Positions 1-8,847 of a stretch of 64,000 bases of DNA are shown in pieces. The stretch is taken from positions 19,469 through 83,468 of the forward strand of contig NZ_JTLD01000042.1 of the NCBI RefSeq assembly GCF_000798815.1, written 5' to 3'. A program made the position numbers and the translations under genes. Numbering within the stretch: the stretch's first letter is position 1; every line of letters starts with the position of its first letter. Under the pieces are notes generated by a model. It ran no database searches and was not told the DNA's origin. It was given only the letters and a program-made list of their open reading frames with translations. This stretch comes from Alistipes sp. ZOR0009 (GTDB taxonomy: Bacteria; Bacteroidota; Bacteroidia; Bacteroidales; ZOR0009).

Positions 1-1321
1 GATTGTTCAGTTCTCCAGAATAAGAAAAAGCAAACCGTTCATACCATCTAACCTTACCATCGGTATTGTTTTTTCTTTGAAAAGGTTGGATTCTATTGAC
101 ATTAAAAGATAGCGATGGAAGTCCAAATGTGTAGACGCTATCGGTGTTATTTTGAGAGTGAGTTAAACCGATTGAAAGGTTATATGGCTTATCCTTCCAC
201 GATTTTGCGTAGGAAATACTAGAACTCGCCGATGTCGCTAAGTTTTGTTGTGGATTTTGATAGCCAAAATATCTCGATCCTGATGTGCTAAAATTTACAG
301 AAGCAGAAAGGGTTGTCCCTGGGTGCGCTTTGGGGTCTTGCGAGTGCGACCAGTTAATAGAAAAGTCGTTACTTTTATAGTAATCGGTCGAACCTTTATC
401 TCCAATTACATTGTGCATGACTCTAAAATTAAAGCTACCGTTATATCTGTATTTTTTAGTATAACGAGTATTTGCCTTTGCTTCCCAAGATCCTAAGGTA
501 TAAATAGATCCTCGTAACTCTAAATCCCAGTAGTCATTTAGCCCAATATAGTATCCCGCATCTCCAATATAAAAACCACGAGTTTTTTCTTCTCCAAAAG
601 TGGGAAGTAGAAAACCTGATGCCCTTCCACTATTAATAGGAAAAAATCCAAAAGGAATGAACAAAGGTAATGGAACATCTTCAATCACAAGATTTGAAGG
701 TCCTACTATTATTTTTTTACCTGGAATTACCCGAGCCTTTGATACATTTATATAGAAGTGAGGATGTTCGTGGTCGCAGGTGGTGTACTTGCCGTTGGCA
801 ATATTGAAGCTGTTATCTGGAAGTTTTTTGCTAACCGTACTATGTAGATAGCCGTCTTCCTGCTTCGTTACAATATTGGTGATTTTGGCTTTTTTTGTAT
901 CAAAGTTGTAGTAAATGGTCTCCATTTTAAAAGATTCACTTCCGTCTTTGAACTCTGGTTTCCCTGCAAGCCGTCCAGTACTATCTGGTGTTCCTTTTGC
1001 AAAGACAACCTTATTTGTTGTATTTAATTCTATAAAGTTGGCTTTTAATTCAGACGTTTGGTATTTGATGTTGCCTTTTCCGTATAAGCTTACCTTTTTA
1101 TCTTTAATATTATAGGTGATAGAGTCTTCGCTTGTGGCGAAAACCGGATCGTCAATTTTAGGCTTTTTGTTGGTGCTATCGGCCGAAGTAGTATCTACAG
1201 CAGATTTTGAGGTATTGCGTATGCCTCTGTTAGCCGATATGCCACTACTTATACAAATAGCAGATAGAAGTACTAGCGCAAATGCTAATTTTCTAGCAGA
1301 GATAAAGGTTGTCCTACTCAA
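1..1321 (-). CDS. LptD/OstA-like LPS assembly outer-membrane protein (partial, C-terminus beyond window)
   Basis: The reverse strand is open from the window edge to a TTG at 1321-1319; an in-frame stop lies just upstream and no ATG lies near, so the TTG start is inferred. The protein opens with a signal peptide (basic S-A-R-K, a hydrophobic stretch, cleavage near I-S-A). Next comes an OstA-like beta-taco region of repeated short strands (residues about 60-200, with S-L-Y-G-K-G-N-I-K-Y and later T-T-C-D-H-E-H-P). A long aromatic-rich run typical of an outer-membrane barrel follows (G-F-Y-I-G-D-A-G-Y-Y). LptD inserts LPS into the outer leaflet. About 440 residues are visible; Bacteroidota members are usually about 850-900, so half is missing. 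It diverges from the amidase gene by only 36 bp. Confidence 0.82.
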   Translation of the reverse strand, partial: MSRTTFISARKLAFALVLLSAICISSGISANRGIRNTSKSAVDTTSADSTNKKPKIDDPVFATSEDSITYNIKDKKVSLYGKGNIKYQTSELKANFIELNTTNKVVFAKGTPDSTGRLAGKPEFKDGSESFKMETIYYNFDTKKAKITNIVTKQEDGYLHSTVSKKLPDNSFNIANGKYTTCDHEHPHFYINVSKARVIPGKKIIVGPSNLVIEDVPLPLFIPFGFFPINSGRASGFLLPTFGEEKTRGFYIGDAGYYIGLNDYWDLELRGSIYTLGSWEAKANTRYTKKYRYNGSFNFRVMHNVIGDKGSTDYYKSNDFSINWSHSQDPKAHPGTTLSASVNFSTSGSRYFGYQNPQQNLATSASSSISYAKSWKDKPYNLSIGLTHSQNNTDSVYTFGLPSLSFNVNRIQPFQRKNNTDGKVRWYERFAFSYSGELNN

Positions 1322-1337
1322 CTTTATAAATATTGAT

Positions 1338-1345
1338 TAAATTTG
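1338..1345 (+). promoter_or_regulatory. Possible -7 element TAAATTTG for the amidase gene
   Basis: The octamer matches the Bacteroidota -7 consensus TAnnTTTG. No convincing TTTG lies 18-20 bp upstream. Initiation would fall near 1351, giving a very short leader to ATG 1358 or about 50 nt to ATG 1403, so it bears on start choice. Confidence 0.3.
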
Positions 1346-1357
1346 CTCTATGCCATT

Positions 1358-2587
1358 ATGGAAACGACCCTCAAAACTAAACAAAAAACAAATATTACTC
1401 TAATGCTTTACCCAAAGAATGGAGCATTTTTTCTAAGCTGCTTAGCCTATCTCCTTATTTTGATAGAATTTTTAGCACCCAAAAATGCTTACTGTCAAAA
1501 TACTAGCAGGGCAAAATTGACAAAAGTTGTAATAGATGCTGGGCATGGGGGGAAAGATCCTGGTGCTAGAGGAAAACATGCTCAGGAGAAGGATATTGTA
1601 CTTTCTGTAGCTTTAAAGGTGGGAAAATTGATTTCAGAAAATTGTAAGGATGTGCAGGTCGTTTATACGCGAGAGACTGATGTCTTTATTCCACTCGATG
1701 TACGTAGCCAAATTGCCAATAAGAGTAATGCGAACTTGTTTATTTCGATTCACGCTAACTCTAATAAGAGTTCATCTCCTTATGGTGCCGAAACTTATGT
1801 AATGGGGTTGCATAAAAGCGCAGATAACTTTGAGGTTGCGGCAACCGAGAACTCTGCAATTATACTAGAAGATAATTATAACTCTAAATATGAAGGATTT
1901 AATCCTAAATCTGTAGAGTCTTACATAATCTTTTCGATGATGCAGAGTAAATTCTTAGATCAAAGCCTTTTCTTTGCGCAAAGTATTCAAAATCAGATGG
2001 GGAGTTATGCGGATAGAACCAATAGAGGCGTGAAACAGGCTGGTTTTCTTGTTCTATGGCGTACCGCTATGCCTAGCGTTTTGGTGGAGTTAGGTTTTAT
2101 TTCAAATGCTCAGGATGAGCAGTACATGATGACCGATAAAGGGCAGAATGAAATGGCTGAAGCAATTTATAGATCATTTAAAGCGTATAAATCGAACTAT
2201 GAAATGACCAATTATGTAGAGTTGGCATCATCCGAAATTTCTGTTGTAAAGGATACGGTCAAAGTTGAAAGGGGTGATAACCGAGATATTAATGGTGAAA
2301 ATTCCTCAATGGAAGATAAAGGTGCTGCTGTTGTATTTAGAATTCAGGTTGCAGCATCTGTAGGTAAGCCTCTAACTAAAATTCAGAAGAAAAATTTAGG
2401 CGGAGAGATAGATGTTCTGCAAGTTGGGAAAATCTATAAGTATACAAAAGGAAATTTCAGTAATTTTGAAGAAGCAAACGAATCTTTGAAGACTATAAAA
2501 AAGGATTTTAAAGATGCTTTTGTTATTGCGATCGAGAATGGATCGTTGATATCCGTTAGTGATGCCCAACAGAAACTGCGTAAATAG
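1358..2587 (+). CDS. N-acetylmuramoyl-L-alanine amidase (Amidase_3) with SPOR-like C-terminus
   Basis: Zinc amidase that cleaves the bond between N-acetylmuramic acid and the peptide stem during septum splitting. The Amidase_3 fold is shown by V-I-D-A-G-H-G-G (first zinc His), E-K-D-I-V-L (zinc Glu), S-I-H-A-N (second His) and L-V-E-L-G-F-I-S-N (catalytic Glu). A hydrophobic N-terminal segment ending in N-A-Y-C-Q looks like a signal peptide. The last 85 residues (V-F-R-I-Q-V-A-A-S to the end) resemble a SPOR peptidoglycan-binding domain. ATG 1358 is chosen; a TTG at 1343 extends the frame, and ATG 1403 would give a cleaner signal peptide. The MCE gene follows after 37 bp, probably in one operon. 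Confidence 0.88.
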   Translation: METTLKTKQKTNITLMLYPKNGAFFLSCLAYLLILIEFLAPKNAYCQNTSRAKLTKVVIDAGHGGKDPGARGKHAQEKDIVLSVALKVGKLISENCKDVQVVYTRETDVFIPLDVRSQIANKSNANLFISIHANSNKSSSPYGAETYVMGLHKSADNFEVAATENSAIILEDNYNSKYEGFNPKSVESYIIFSMMQSKFLDQSLFFAQSIQNQMGSYADRTNRGVKQAGFLVLWRTAMPSVLVELGFISNAQDEQYMMTDKGQNEMAEAIYRSFKAYKSNYEMTNYVELASSEISVVKDTVKVERGDNRDINGENSSMEDKGAAVVFRIQVAASVGKPLTKIQKKNLGGEIDVLQVGKIYKYTKGNFSNFEEANESLKTIKKDFKDAFVIAIENGSLISVSDAQQKLRK

Positions 2588-2624
2588 AATGGGGTTTAGG
2601 GTTTATTATTTAAAAAACAAATCA

Positions 2625-3539
2625 ATGCGAATTTCAAGAGAAGTAAAAATAGGGACGTTAGTTATTTTGAGTACAGTAGCATTATACTGGGGGGTTAACT
2701 TTCTTAAAGGTAAAAATATAATAGGGTCTACAAATTCATACTATGTAGTTTACCAGCAAGTAGAGGATTTGCAAAATTCGGCTCCAGTTTATGTAAGAGG
2801 TTATAAAGTTGGAGTTGTAGACAGAATTACGTTAGACAATAATGATCCTAGTCGAATTTTGGTAGAGTTGGCAATTGATAAAAATGTGAGAATACCTAAA
2901 ACAACTGTGGCTGAAATATACAATGCCGATTTTATGGGATCTAAGGCTGTAAGGTTGTTGTTTGAAGGTTCTAATGTATCTGCTTCAAGAGGAGATACTC
3001 TGATGGCCTCTATGGCTCCATCTATGCTTGATAATATTTCACCTGTAACAAAGAAGGTTGATGTTGCACTTCAAGAGTTGACGCAGACCTTGGTTAACAT
3101 AAATACCGTATTAGACGCTCAAACCATTAACGATTTGAAGTCGACTATGGCAAATTTAAATGCATCAACGCATACTGCTAGCTATATTTTAGATCAAAAC
3201 AAGGATAGGGTTTCGCTCGTATTGGATCAGGCTAATTTATTGGTCACAAGCTTAAACTCAGCCGCCTCTGATTTGAAGGTAATGGCAAAGAATGTTCGTA
3301 CCATTTCGGACTCCCTTTCGGTAAAACAAATAAACACTTTACTTGCAAACCTCGAATCTTCGTCAAAGGATTTAAAGCAGGTTATGAAGCAGGTGAATAG
3401 TAGAGAAGGCTCTTTAGGAAAACTTATAAGCGATCCCAGCTTACATAATCAGCTGCTCCATCTTTCAGGATCTTTAGATTCCTTGGCAATCGATTTAAAG
3501 AAAAATCCTAAACGATATGTAAAGTTGTCTTTGTTTTAG
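2625..3539 (+). CDS. MCE-family (MlaD-like) lipid-transport protein
   Basis: About 304 residues. A single N-terminal membrane anchor (residues 10-28, V-I-L-S-T-V-A-L-Y-W-G-V) is followed by an MCE domain (about 36-115, with V-Y-V-R-G-Y-K-V-G-V-V). A long helical tail rich in L, N and S follows, as in proteins that form a periplasmic channel or coiled coil. MCE proteins move phospholipids between the membranes together with an MlaEF ABC transporter, which is not in this window. ATG 2625 is chosen because the longer frame (from 2559) overlaps the end of the amidase and would put a non-hydrophobic extension before the anchor. Confidence 0.85.
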   Translation: MRISREVKIGTLVILSTVALYWGVNFLKGKNIIGSTNSYYVVYQQVEDLQNSAPVYVRGYKVGVVDRITLDNNDPSRILVELAIDKNVRIPKTTVAEIYNADFMGSKAVRLLFEGSNVSASRGDTLMASMAPSMLDNISPVTKKVDVALQELTQTLVNINTVLDAQTINDLKSTMANLNASTHTASYILDQNKDRVSLVLDQANLLVTSLNSAASDLKVMAKNVRTISDSLSVKQINTLLANLESSSKDLKQVMKQVNSREGSLGKLISDPSLHNQLLHLSGSLDSLAIDLKKNPKRYVKLSLF

Positions 3540-4018
3540 GTGCTCGTTATTTTGGGTTTTTAGGATTTGGTGTTAATATGCACTTGCAGAGTTTGTTATG
3601 CGTATTTTGGGCTAACTTGTTGAGATGGAGTTATTAACGTTGTTTTTTTAACGTTGTAGTTTTAAAAAGAGTTGCGAAATGTTTTTTTAGACCCTATTTT
3701 TTATTTTTTAATTCTTTTATAAACAAATACATACGTGTTTTTGAAAAAAAAAACAACCCTAAGTTTCAAAAAAGGTATGAATGTTAGTTTACTTTCTTTA
3801 ACTTAAAAATCCGTTTAGACCGAAATTTACTTTTTAAGACTAAGCGGCAACAGCCATTTTATCATTGGGTTAAGGGCAAAGATGTAGGATTATCGAAAAA
3901 ATCAAGATTGACCACCTTTTTTTTTCGACTTTTTTTTCTGCAATTTTGTCTTGAGTTTGTAGTACCCAACATAGTTTTAGGCATACAAATATAATCTTGA
4001 AAAAATTTAGGGATTGCT
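3540..4018. other. 479-bp AT-rich gap upstream of dnaA
   Basis: No credible gene; short frames here are spurious. It holds long A and T runs and a directly repeated TTAACGTTGT (3634-3643 and 3648-3657, 14-bp period, each with the palindrome AACGTT). I see no TTATNCACA DnaA boxes, so an origin cannot be claimed. The dnaA promoter presumably lies in the last 100 bp, but no clean -33/-7 pair is visible. Confidence 0.5.
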
Positions 4019-5449
4019 ATGAGCACCTTTAAAGAAGTCTGGAGTAACTGTTTGAAAATTATTAAGGACAATGTGCCTGCTGTAAGCTACCAAACGTGGT
4101 TTGAACCTATAGTTCCTGTAAGGCTAGAGGGGAATATTCTTACGATTCAGGTGCCCAGCCCGTTTTTCTATGAATATCTGGAAGAACGTTACATTGATAT
4201 TTTAAGGAAAACATTAAGGAAAGAGCTTGGTCCTGATGCTAAACTGGAGTATAGCATTGTTATGGATAACAATAAGGTTTCTAATAACAAGCCCTATACC
4301 GTTAAGTATCCAGCTCAAAACAAGGCTGAGTTGAAGAACAAGCCTGTCCCATTTCCGATTCAGAAGGAAGGCGGCTCTATTAAAAATCCTTTTATAATAC
4401 CAGGTCTTAAGAAGTTGGAGATAGATCCTCAGTTGAATCCTGACTATACATTTTTTAATTATGTGGAGGGGGATTGCAATAAACTATCTAGATCGGCCGG
4501 ATACGCCGTTGCTCAAAATCCTGGGAAAACAGCTTTCAATCCATTATTTATATACGGATCGTCAGGTTTGGGCAAGACCCACCTTGCGCAGGCTATTGGT
4601 ATTGAGGTAAAAGAGCGCTATCCTGATAAGCTTGTATTATATGTAAATGCAAATAAGTTTCAAAATCAGTATGTTGCTGCAGTTATCAAGAATGAGGTGA
4701 ATGATTTTGTTCATTTTTATCAAATGATAGATGTGCTAGTTATTGATGATGTTCAGGAATTTGCTGGTAAGGAGAAGACTCAAGATACATTCTTTCATAT
4801 TTTCAACCATCTTCATCAAACAGGACGTCAGCTCATTTTAACGTCTGACAAGTCTCCTGCGGAGTTGAAAGGTCTTGAGCAACGTTTGTTGACCCGTTTT
4901 AAGTGGGGGTTGTCTGCTGATTTGCAGCAGCCTGATTTTGAAACTCGGGTGGCCATTCTTAAGCGAAAGATTTATAATGATGGAATTGTGATTCCTGACG
5001 ATGTAATAGAGTATCTAGCCAAGTCAATTACTTCTAATATTAGAGAATTAGAGGGTGCTTTAATTTCGTTACTTGCTCAGGCTACTTTAATAAAGCGCGA
5101 GATTACCATGGATATCGCGGCTCAGATTGTGAAGCGCTTTGTAAAAGATCATACAAAAGAACTTTCGATTGATTACATATCAAAATCGGTATGTGATTAT
5201 TTTAATATACCTAATAATCTTTTAAGTTCAAAAACTCGAAAGAGAGAGATTGTTCAAGCTCGTCAAATTGCTATGTATTTTTGTAAGAACTTGACCAACT
5301 CTTCATTAGCTACGATTGGATCTACAATAGGAGGGAAAGATCATTCGACCGTACTGCATGCCTATCGTACGATTTCCAACTTAATGGAAACGGATAAGCT
5401 TTTTAAAGGTCAGATGGAAGAGATCGAAAAGAAAATCAAATATGCATAA
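4019..5449 (+). CDS. dnaA: Chromosomal replication initiator DnaA
   Basis: AAA+ ATPase that binds DnaA boxes at oriC, melts the origin and loads the replicative helicase. Domain I (residues 1-90) carries the usual V-S-Y-Q-T-W-F. Domain III has Walker A G-S-S-G-L-G-K-T at 180-187, Walker B L-V-I-D-D-V-Q, and sensor/arginine-finger sequence L-E-Q-R-L-L-T-R-F-K-W-G-L. Domain IV ends with the DNA-binding signature G-G-K-D-H-S-T-V. At 476 residues it is of normal length. The start at 4019 gives the conserved N-terminus with F-K-E-V-W. It stands alone, without the dnaN-recF-gyrB order of many other phyla, as is common in Bacteroidota. Confidence 0.98.
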   Translation: MSTFKEVWSNCLKIIKDNVPAVSYQTWFEPIVPVRLEGNILTIQVPSPFFYEYLEERYIDILRKTLRKELGPDAKLEYSIVMDNNKVSNNKPYTVKYPAQNKAELKNKPVPFPIQKEGGSIKNPFIIPGLKKLEIDPQLNPDYTFFNYVEGDCNKLSRSAGYAVAQNPGKTAFNPLFIYGSSGLGKTHLAQAIGIEVKERYPDKLVLYVNANKFQNQYVAAVIKNEVNDFVHFYQMIDVLVIDDVQEFAGKEKTQDTFFHIFNHLHQTGRQLILTSDKSPAELKGLEQRLLTRFKWGLSADLQQPDFETRVAILKRKIYNDGIVIPDDVIEYLAKSITSNIRELEGALISLLAQATLIKREITMDIAAQIVKRFVKDHTKELSIDYISKSVCDYFNIPNNLLSSKTRKREIVQARQIAMYFCKNLTNSSLATIGSTIGGKDHSTVLHAYRTISNLMETDKLFKGQMEEIEKKIKYA

Positions 5450-5490
5450 AATAAAAGGAGAGGCATGAAAAATGCCTCTCCTTTTATTTT
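5448..5490. terminator. Bidirectional terminator between dnaA and the CysQ gene
   Basis: Perfect 19-bp inverted repeat (5448-5466 and 5472-5490) with loop GAAAA, A-rich on the left and T-rich on the right, so it works for both converging genes. It overlaps both stop codons. Confidence 0.9.
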
Positions 5491-6311
5491 GTACAGATAA
5501 ACCAAGGATTTTGTAACTCCTCCTTATTATACCTTAATCGTTCGCCAGTTTTAGAGTTTATAACTCTCATTCCTGCTCCTTCGTTTATTGCTTGTCCAGC
5601 GGCTGTATCCCATTCGAAAGTTTGGGCTATTCGGGGATATAAATCGGCAAATCCTTCCGCGACTAAGCACATTTTTATGGAACTTCCCTGTTCGAGCACT
5701 TCTAGGTCTGGGTGGTCTTTGCTTATTTCTTTGATGTAACTTTCTGTTTCTGGAGTATAGTGAGATCTGCTAGCCGTGATGACAAATTTTGCTTTATTTT
5801 TTATAGTTGGTAATCTTTCAGATGTTGCGATCAACTCGTCTATGGATGTAATTAGCGATGTTGGCTTAATGTTTGTCTTTTTAAAAGAGCCATTCTTGAA
5901 ATGACCAAAATAAAGCGTTTCAAATATGGGGGAGTAGATTACTCCAATTGTGGGATAGTTGTTTTCAACTAACGCTATGTTTACCGTAAACTCTCCGTTT
6001 CTTTTGATAAATTCTTTGGTTCCATCCAAGGGATCAACTAACCAGAATAAATCCCAATTTTTACGCTCTTCATAAAGGAGATTTCGGCCTTCTTCACTCA
6101 TTAAGGGAATGTGTGTTTTGCCTAGCATTCTTTTTATGGTTTCATGAGATTGCCGATCTGCTAATGTTAGTGGTGTATTATCTGACTTTAAGTTTACTTG
6201 GAAATCATCCGAATTATACACATCTAAAATAGAGCGGCCTGCATGAAGAGCGGCTTCGATGGCTGCCGTGAGAAGTTTTTTTATATCATTATCTTGAAGC
6301 ATAAAGTACAT
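5484..6311 (-). CDS. cysQ: 3'(2'),5'-bisphosphate nucleotidase CysQ-like
   Basis: Inositol-monophosphatase-fold, Mg-dependent phosphatase that removes the 3' phosphate from PAP/PAPS, a by-product of sulfate assimilation. Metal-site sequences are visible: S-E-E-G (E of the first site) and D-P-L-D-G-T-K-E-F, the family signature. Near the C-terminus W-D-T-A-A-G-Q-A is the second conserved motif. At 275 residues the length is normal. Translation could begin at 6311 or at a second ATG at 6302. No sulfate-activation genes adjoin it. Other inositol-monophosphatase-family substrates cannot be excluded, but T-K-E-F favours CysQ. Confidence 0.87.
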   Translation of the reverse strand: MYFMLQDNDIKKLLTAAIEAALHAGRSILDVYNSDDFQVNLKSDNTPLTLADRQSHETIKRMLGKTHIPLMSEEGRNLLYEERKNWDLFWLVDPLDGTKEFIKRNGEFTVNIALVENNYPTIGVIYSPIFETLYFGHFKNGSFKKTNIKPTSLITSIDELIATSERLPTIKNKAKFVITASRSHYTPETESYIKEISKDHPDLEVLEQGSSIKMCLVAEGFADLYPRIAQTFEWDTAAGQAINEGAGMRVINSKTGERLRYNKEELQNPWFICTK

Positions 6312-6451
6312 TGTTTGGCTAGGATCAATTGCATCTACTTGACTTCTGCTTAACGCCGAAGCAAGCGCGAAGTTACTATTAAAAAGAATAATGGGTTACT
6401 ACTTCTCTATTTTAAAAGTATTAAATAAAATGCGGTAAATCGAATAGGAAA

Positions 6452-6480
6452 TTGATAAAAATGATATTTAACATACTTTG
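6452..6480 (+). promoter_or_regulatory. Possible promoter of pepD
   Basis: TTG at 6452-6454, then 19 bp, then TACTTTG (6474-6480). The -7 box is one base shorter than TAnnTTTG, so support is modest. It lies 46 bp upstream of the chosen ATG. Confidence 0.35.
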
Positions 6481-6525
6481 GGGACGAAAAAGTTTTTATG
6501 TTTACAAAAATTAAAAAACTGGATA

Positions 6526-7980
6526 ATGTCAAACTTAGAAAATTTGCAACCAAGACTTCTGTGGAAATATTTCGAGGAAATTTGCCAAATTCCTCGACCA
6601 TCGAAGAAAGAAGAAAAAATAATTGCTTACCTATTAAAATTCGCAGAAGAGCAGGGGTTAGAAGCGACTCGAGATGAGATAGGTAATGTGGCGATATTTA
6701 AAAAGGCAACAAAGGGAAAAGAGTCTGTTAAGCCTGTAGTGCTACAAAGCCATATTGACATGGTTTGCGAAAAGCATAGCGATGTTCAGCATGACTTCGA
6801 AAAGGATCCAATTATTCCACGTATAGAGGGTGATTGGGTTAAGGCTAATGGAACTACACTTGGTGCTGATGATGGTATTGGAATTGCGTCTCAGTTGGCT
6901 ATACTGGCAAGCAACGATCTTGAGCACGGACCTGTCGAATGTATTTTCACAGTTGATGAAGAAACCGGTCTTACAGGTGCTTTTGAGATGAAACCAGGCT
7001 TTTTTACTGGAAAAACGCTGCTAAATCTAGACTCCGAAGATGAAGGGGAGCTATTCATCGGTTGTGCAGGAGGTGTAGATACCCTAGCAACATTTACATA
7101 TGATAGTAGGCCTGTTCCTAGCGGATACGTTGCCTTTAAGATGGATGTAAAGGGACTAAAAGGGGGGCATTCTGGTGATGATATCCATAAAGGACATGGA
7201 AATTCAATTAAAATATTGAATCGTTTCCTTTGGAAGTCAACAATGAAGTACGACATCTGCCTTTCAGAGTTTAACGGTGGGAACTTGAGAAATGCAATCC
7301 CTAGAGAGGCTGCTGCTTTATTTACTATTGATGCTTCCTATGTTGAGAATCTTAAGGAAGATTTTGCTGCATTTTTAGCAGAGGTTAAGGAGGAGCTTGC
7401 GTTAACAGATGCTGGAGTTGCAATGTCATTAGCAGAAGCGTCAATTCCTGCTGAGGCTATTTGTGAAAGCGTTCAGTTTGATCTTTTGAACTCTCTTTAT
7501 TCGTGCCCGAATGGGGTTATTGCGATGAGTTTTGAAATGCCAGGGTTGGTTGAAACATCGACTAATCTTGCATCTGTAAAGATGATTAAGGATAATCAAA
7601 TATTGGTAACAACAAGCCAGCGTAGCTCTGTCAACTCGGCAAAAGTGGACGTGTCTCAAATGGTTGAAAGCGTGTTTAGGTTGGCTAATGCAAATGTTAT
7701 TCACTCAGATGGATATCCTGGATGGAAGCCTAATACCAACTCTGAAATTTTAAGGGTTACTGAGCGTGCTTATAAAAAGTTGTTTGGACAAACACCTGTG
7801 GTAAGAGCTATTCATGCTGGATTAGAGTGTGGGCTATTTTTAGAGAAGTACCCAGATCTAGATATGATTTCTTTTGGGCCAACAATTCGAGGTGCTCATT
7901 CGCCAGAGGAAAAGTTGGATATCCCAACAACCATTAAGTATTGGGATTTACTGTTAGAAGTTCTTCGCGAGGTAAAATAA
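6526..7980 (+). CDS. pepD: Cytosol non-specific dipeptidase (aminoacyl-histidine dipeptidase, M20C)
   Basis: Zinc-dependent dipeptidase of the M20 family that degrades Xaa-His and many other dipeptides in the cytosol. Metal and catalytic motifs are Q-S-H-I-D-M-V (His ligand and Asp), L-G-A-D-D-G-I-G (bridging Asp), D-E-E-T-G-L-T-G-A (catalytic Glu and Glu ligand) and, at the C-terminus, H-S-P-E-E (His ligand). The dimerisation lid shows G-L-K-G-G-H-S-G-D-D. It has 484 residues from ATG 6526; an upstream TTG at 6478 extends the frame but adds no conserved sequence. It is monocistronic, with a terminator directly after. Confidence 0.95.
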   Translation: MSNLENLQPRLLWKYFEEICQIPRPSKKEEKIIAYLLKFAEEQGLEATRDEIGNVAIFKKATKGKESVKPVVLQSHIDMVCEKHSDVQHDFEKDPIIPRIEGDWVKANGTTLGADDGIGIASQLAILASNDLEHGPVECIFTVDEETGLTGAFEMKPGFFTGKTLLNLDSEDEGELFIGCAGGVDTLATFTYDSRPVPSGYVAFKMDVKGLKGGHSGDDIHKGHGNSIKILNRFLWKSTMKYDICLSEFNGGNLRNAIPREAAALFTIDASYVENLKEDFAAFLAEVKEELALTDAGVAMSLAEASIPAEAICESVQFDLLNSLYSCPNGVIAMSFEMPGLVETSTNLASVKMIKDNQILVTTSQRSSVNSAKVDVSQMVESVFRLANANVIHSDGYPGWKPNTNSEILRVTERAYKKLFGQTPVVRAIHAGLECGLFLEKYPDLDMISFGPTIRGAHSPEEKLDIPTTIKYWDLLLEVLREVK

Positions 7981-7982
7981 AG

Positions 7983-8006
7983 AAAAGGGCTGTAAAGCCC
8001 TTTTTT
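7983..8006. terminator. Bidirectional terminator (pepD / rubredoxin)
   Basis: AAAAGGGCT, loop GTAA, AGCCCTTTT followed by T residues. It lies immediately after pepD and before the converging rubredoxin stop. Confidence 0.88.
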
Positions 8007-8007
8007 A

Positions 8008-8172
8008 TTACCAGTCAATTTCTATAAAATCTTCTTTCGTAACGCCACAGATGGGACAGACCCAGTCTTCCGAAATTTCTTCGAATGGTGTACCTGCTGG
8101 GATTCCATCAATAGGAGCGCCAAGTTCTGGGTCGTAAATAAATCCACAAATTTTACAGCGATATTTTTTCAT
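8008..8172 (-). CDS. Rubredoxin
   Basis: A 54-residue iron protein. Four cysteines occur in the diagnostic pairs C-K-I-C-G-F (residues 6-11) and C-P-I-C-G-V (about 39-44), which hold one Fe(Cys)4 centre. The core Y-D-P-E and D-W-V-C-P are standard for the family. Rubredoxins pass single electrons to superoxide reductase, rubrerythrin or oxygen reductases in anaerobes; no such partner lies in this window. It converges on pepD, sharing its terminator, and diverges from the DUF4293 gene. Confidence 0.96.
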   Translation of the reverse strand: MKKYRCKICGFIYDPELGAPIDGIPAGTPFEEISEDWVCPICGVTKEDFIEIDW

Positions 8173-8286
8173 TTCGTCGATTTGTTGTTGTTGATTGAAG
8201 AAGTCTCTTCTTTATGAATCAACGTTAAATGTATTTGATTTGCAATATATCAAAAAATATGACTGAAAAACTGAGACCTGATTGAT

Positions 8287-8294
8287 TATATTTG
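8287..8294 (+). promoter_or_regulatory. -7 element TATATTTG before the DUF4293 gene
   Basis: Exact match to TAnnTTTG, 26 bp before ATG 8321. The -33 box is unclear. Confidence 0.45.
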
Positions 8295-8320
8295 CTGTAA
8301 TTCATAAAAACACACCAATT

Positions 8321-8797
8321 ATGTTACAACGAATTCAAACGCTTTACTTATTAATAGCCGAAGTGCTCACTATTGTTCTTTTTTTTACAAATATAAGTAC
8401 GTTTCTAACTCAAGAGGGGCAGGAGCTGATCTTGAAATACAATGGTTTATTTCAGGTTGTTGATGGGAAGATGAGTCGTATAGTTAGTACTTGGCCTATG
8501 GCGGCACTACTTATTGCTGCAACAGTGATTGGCTTTTTTGTAATTTTTCTTTACCGTCATCGCATACTTCAAATTCGGTTATGCTTTTTTCAGATGGTCA
8601 TGAACTTTGGGTTGCTAGTTCTATTTGGCTACTATATTTACTCTGTATCAGTTGTTGGAAGCAGCAATTTTAAGTTTTCGGTTGTAGACATTTTACCACT
8701 ATTGTCAATAGTTCTTTACTATTTGGCCTATAGAGGTGTTGCAAAAGACCTCGCCTTGGTTATGGCTGATAGTTTTAGGACTCGACGAAAAAGGTAA
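8321..8797 (+). CDS. DUF4293 family membrane protein
   Basis: 158 residues starting M-L-Q-R-I-Q-T-L-Y-L-L, the hallmark beginning of the DUF4293 family found in Bacteroidota. Four hydrophobic segments alternate with short basic loops (R-H-R-I-L-Q-I-R; R-T-R-R-K-R at the C-terminus), giving a four-helix inner-membrane protein. Function is unknown. ATG 8321 is chosen over an upstream alternative because it reproduces the conserved N-terminus. Confidence 0.85.
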   Translation: MLQRIQTLYLLIAEVLTIVLFFTNISTFLTQEGQELILKYNGLFQVVDGKMSRIVSTWPMAALLIAATVIGFFVIFLYRHRILQIRLCFFQMVMNFGLLVLFGYYIYSVSVVGSSNFKFSVVDILPLLSIVLYYLAYRGVAKDLALVMADSFRTRRKR

Positions 8798-8816
8798 CAG
8801 GTATGATATGTTTACA

Positions 8817-8845
8817 GGAAAAGGGGCACTAGGCCCCTTTTCTTA
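8817..8845. terminator. Bidirectional terminator (DUF4293 / pyrI)
   Basis: GGAAAAGGGGC and GCCCCTTTTCT form a strong hairpin between converging genes, with A and T flanks on either side. Confidence 0.85.
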
Positions 8846-8847
8846 TT

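Noticed and set aside
3540..4018. Replication origin upstream of dnaA
   Set aside because: Only AT-richness and a short direct repeat are visible; no DnaA-box cluster.
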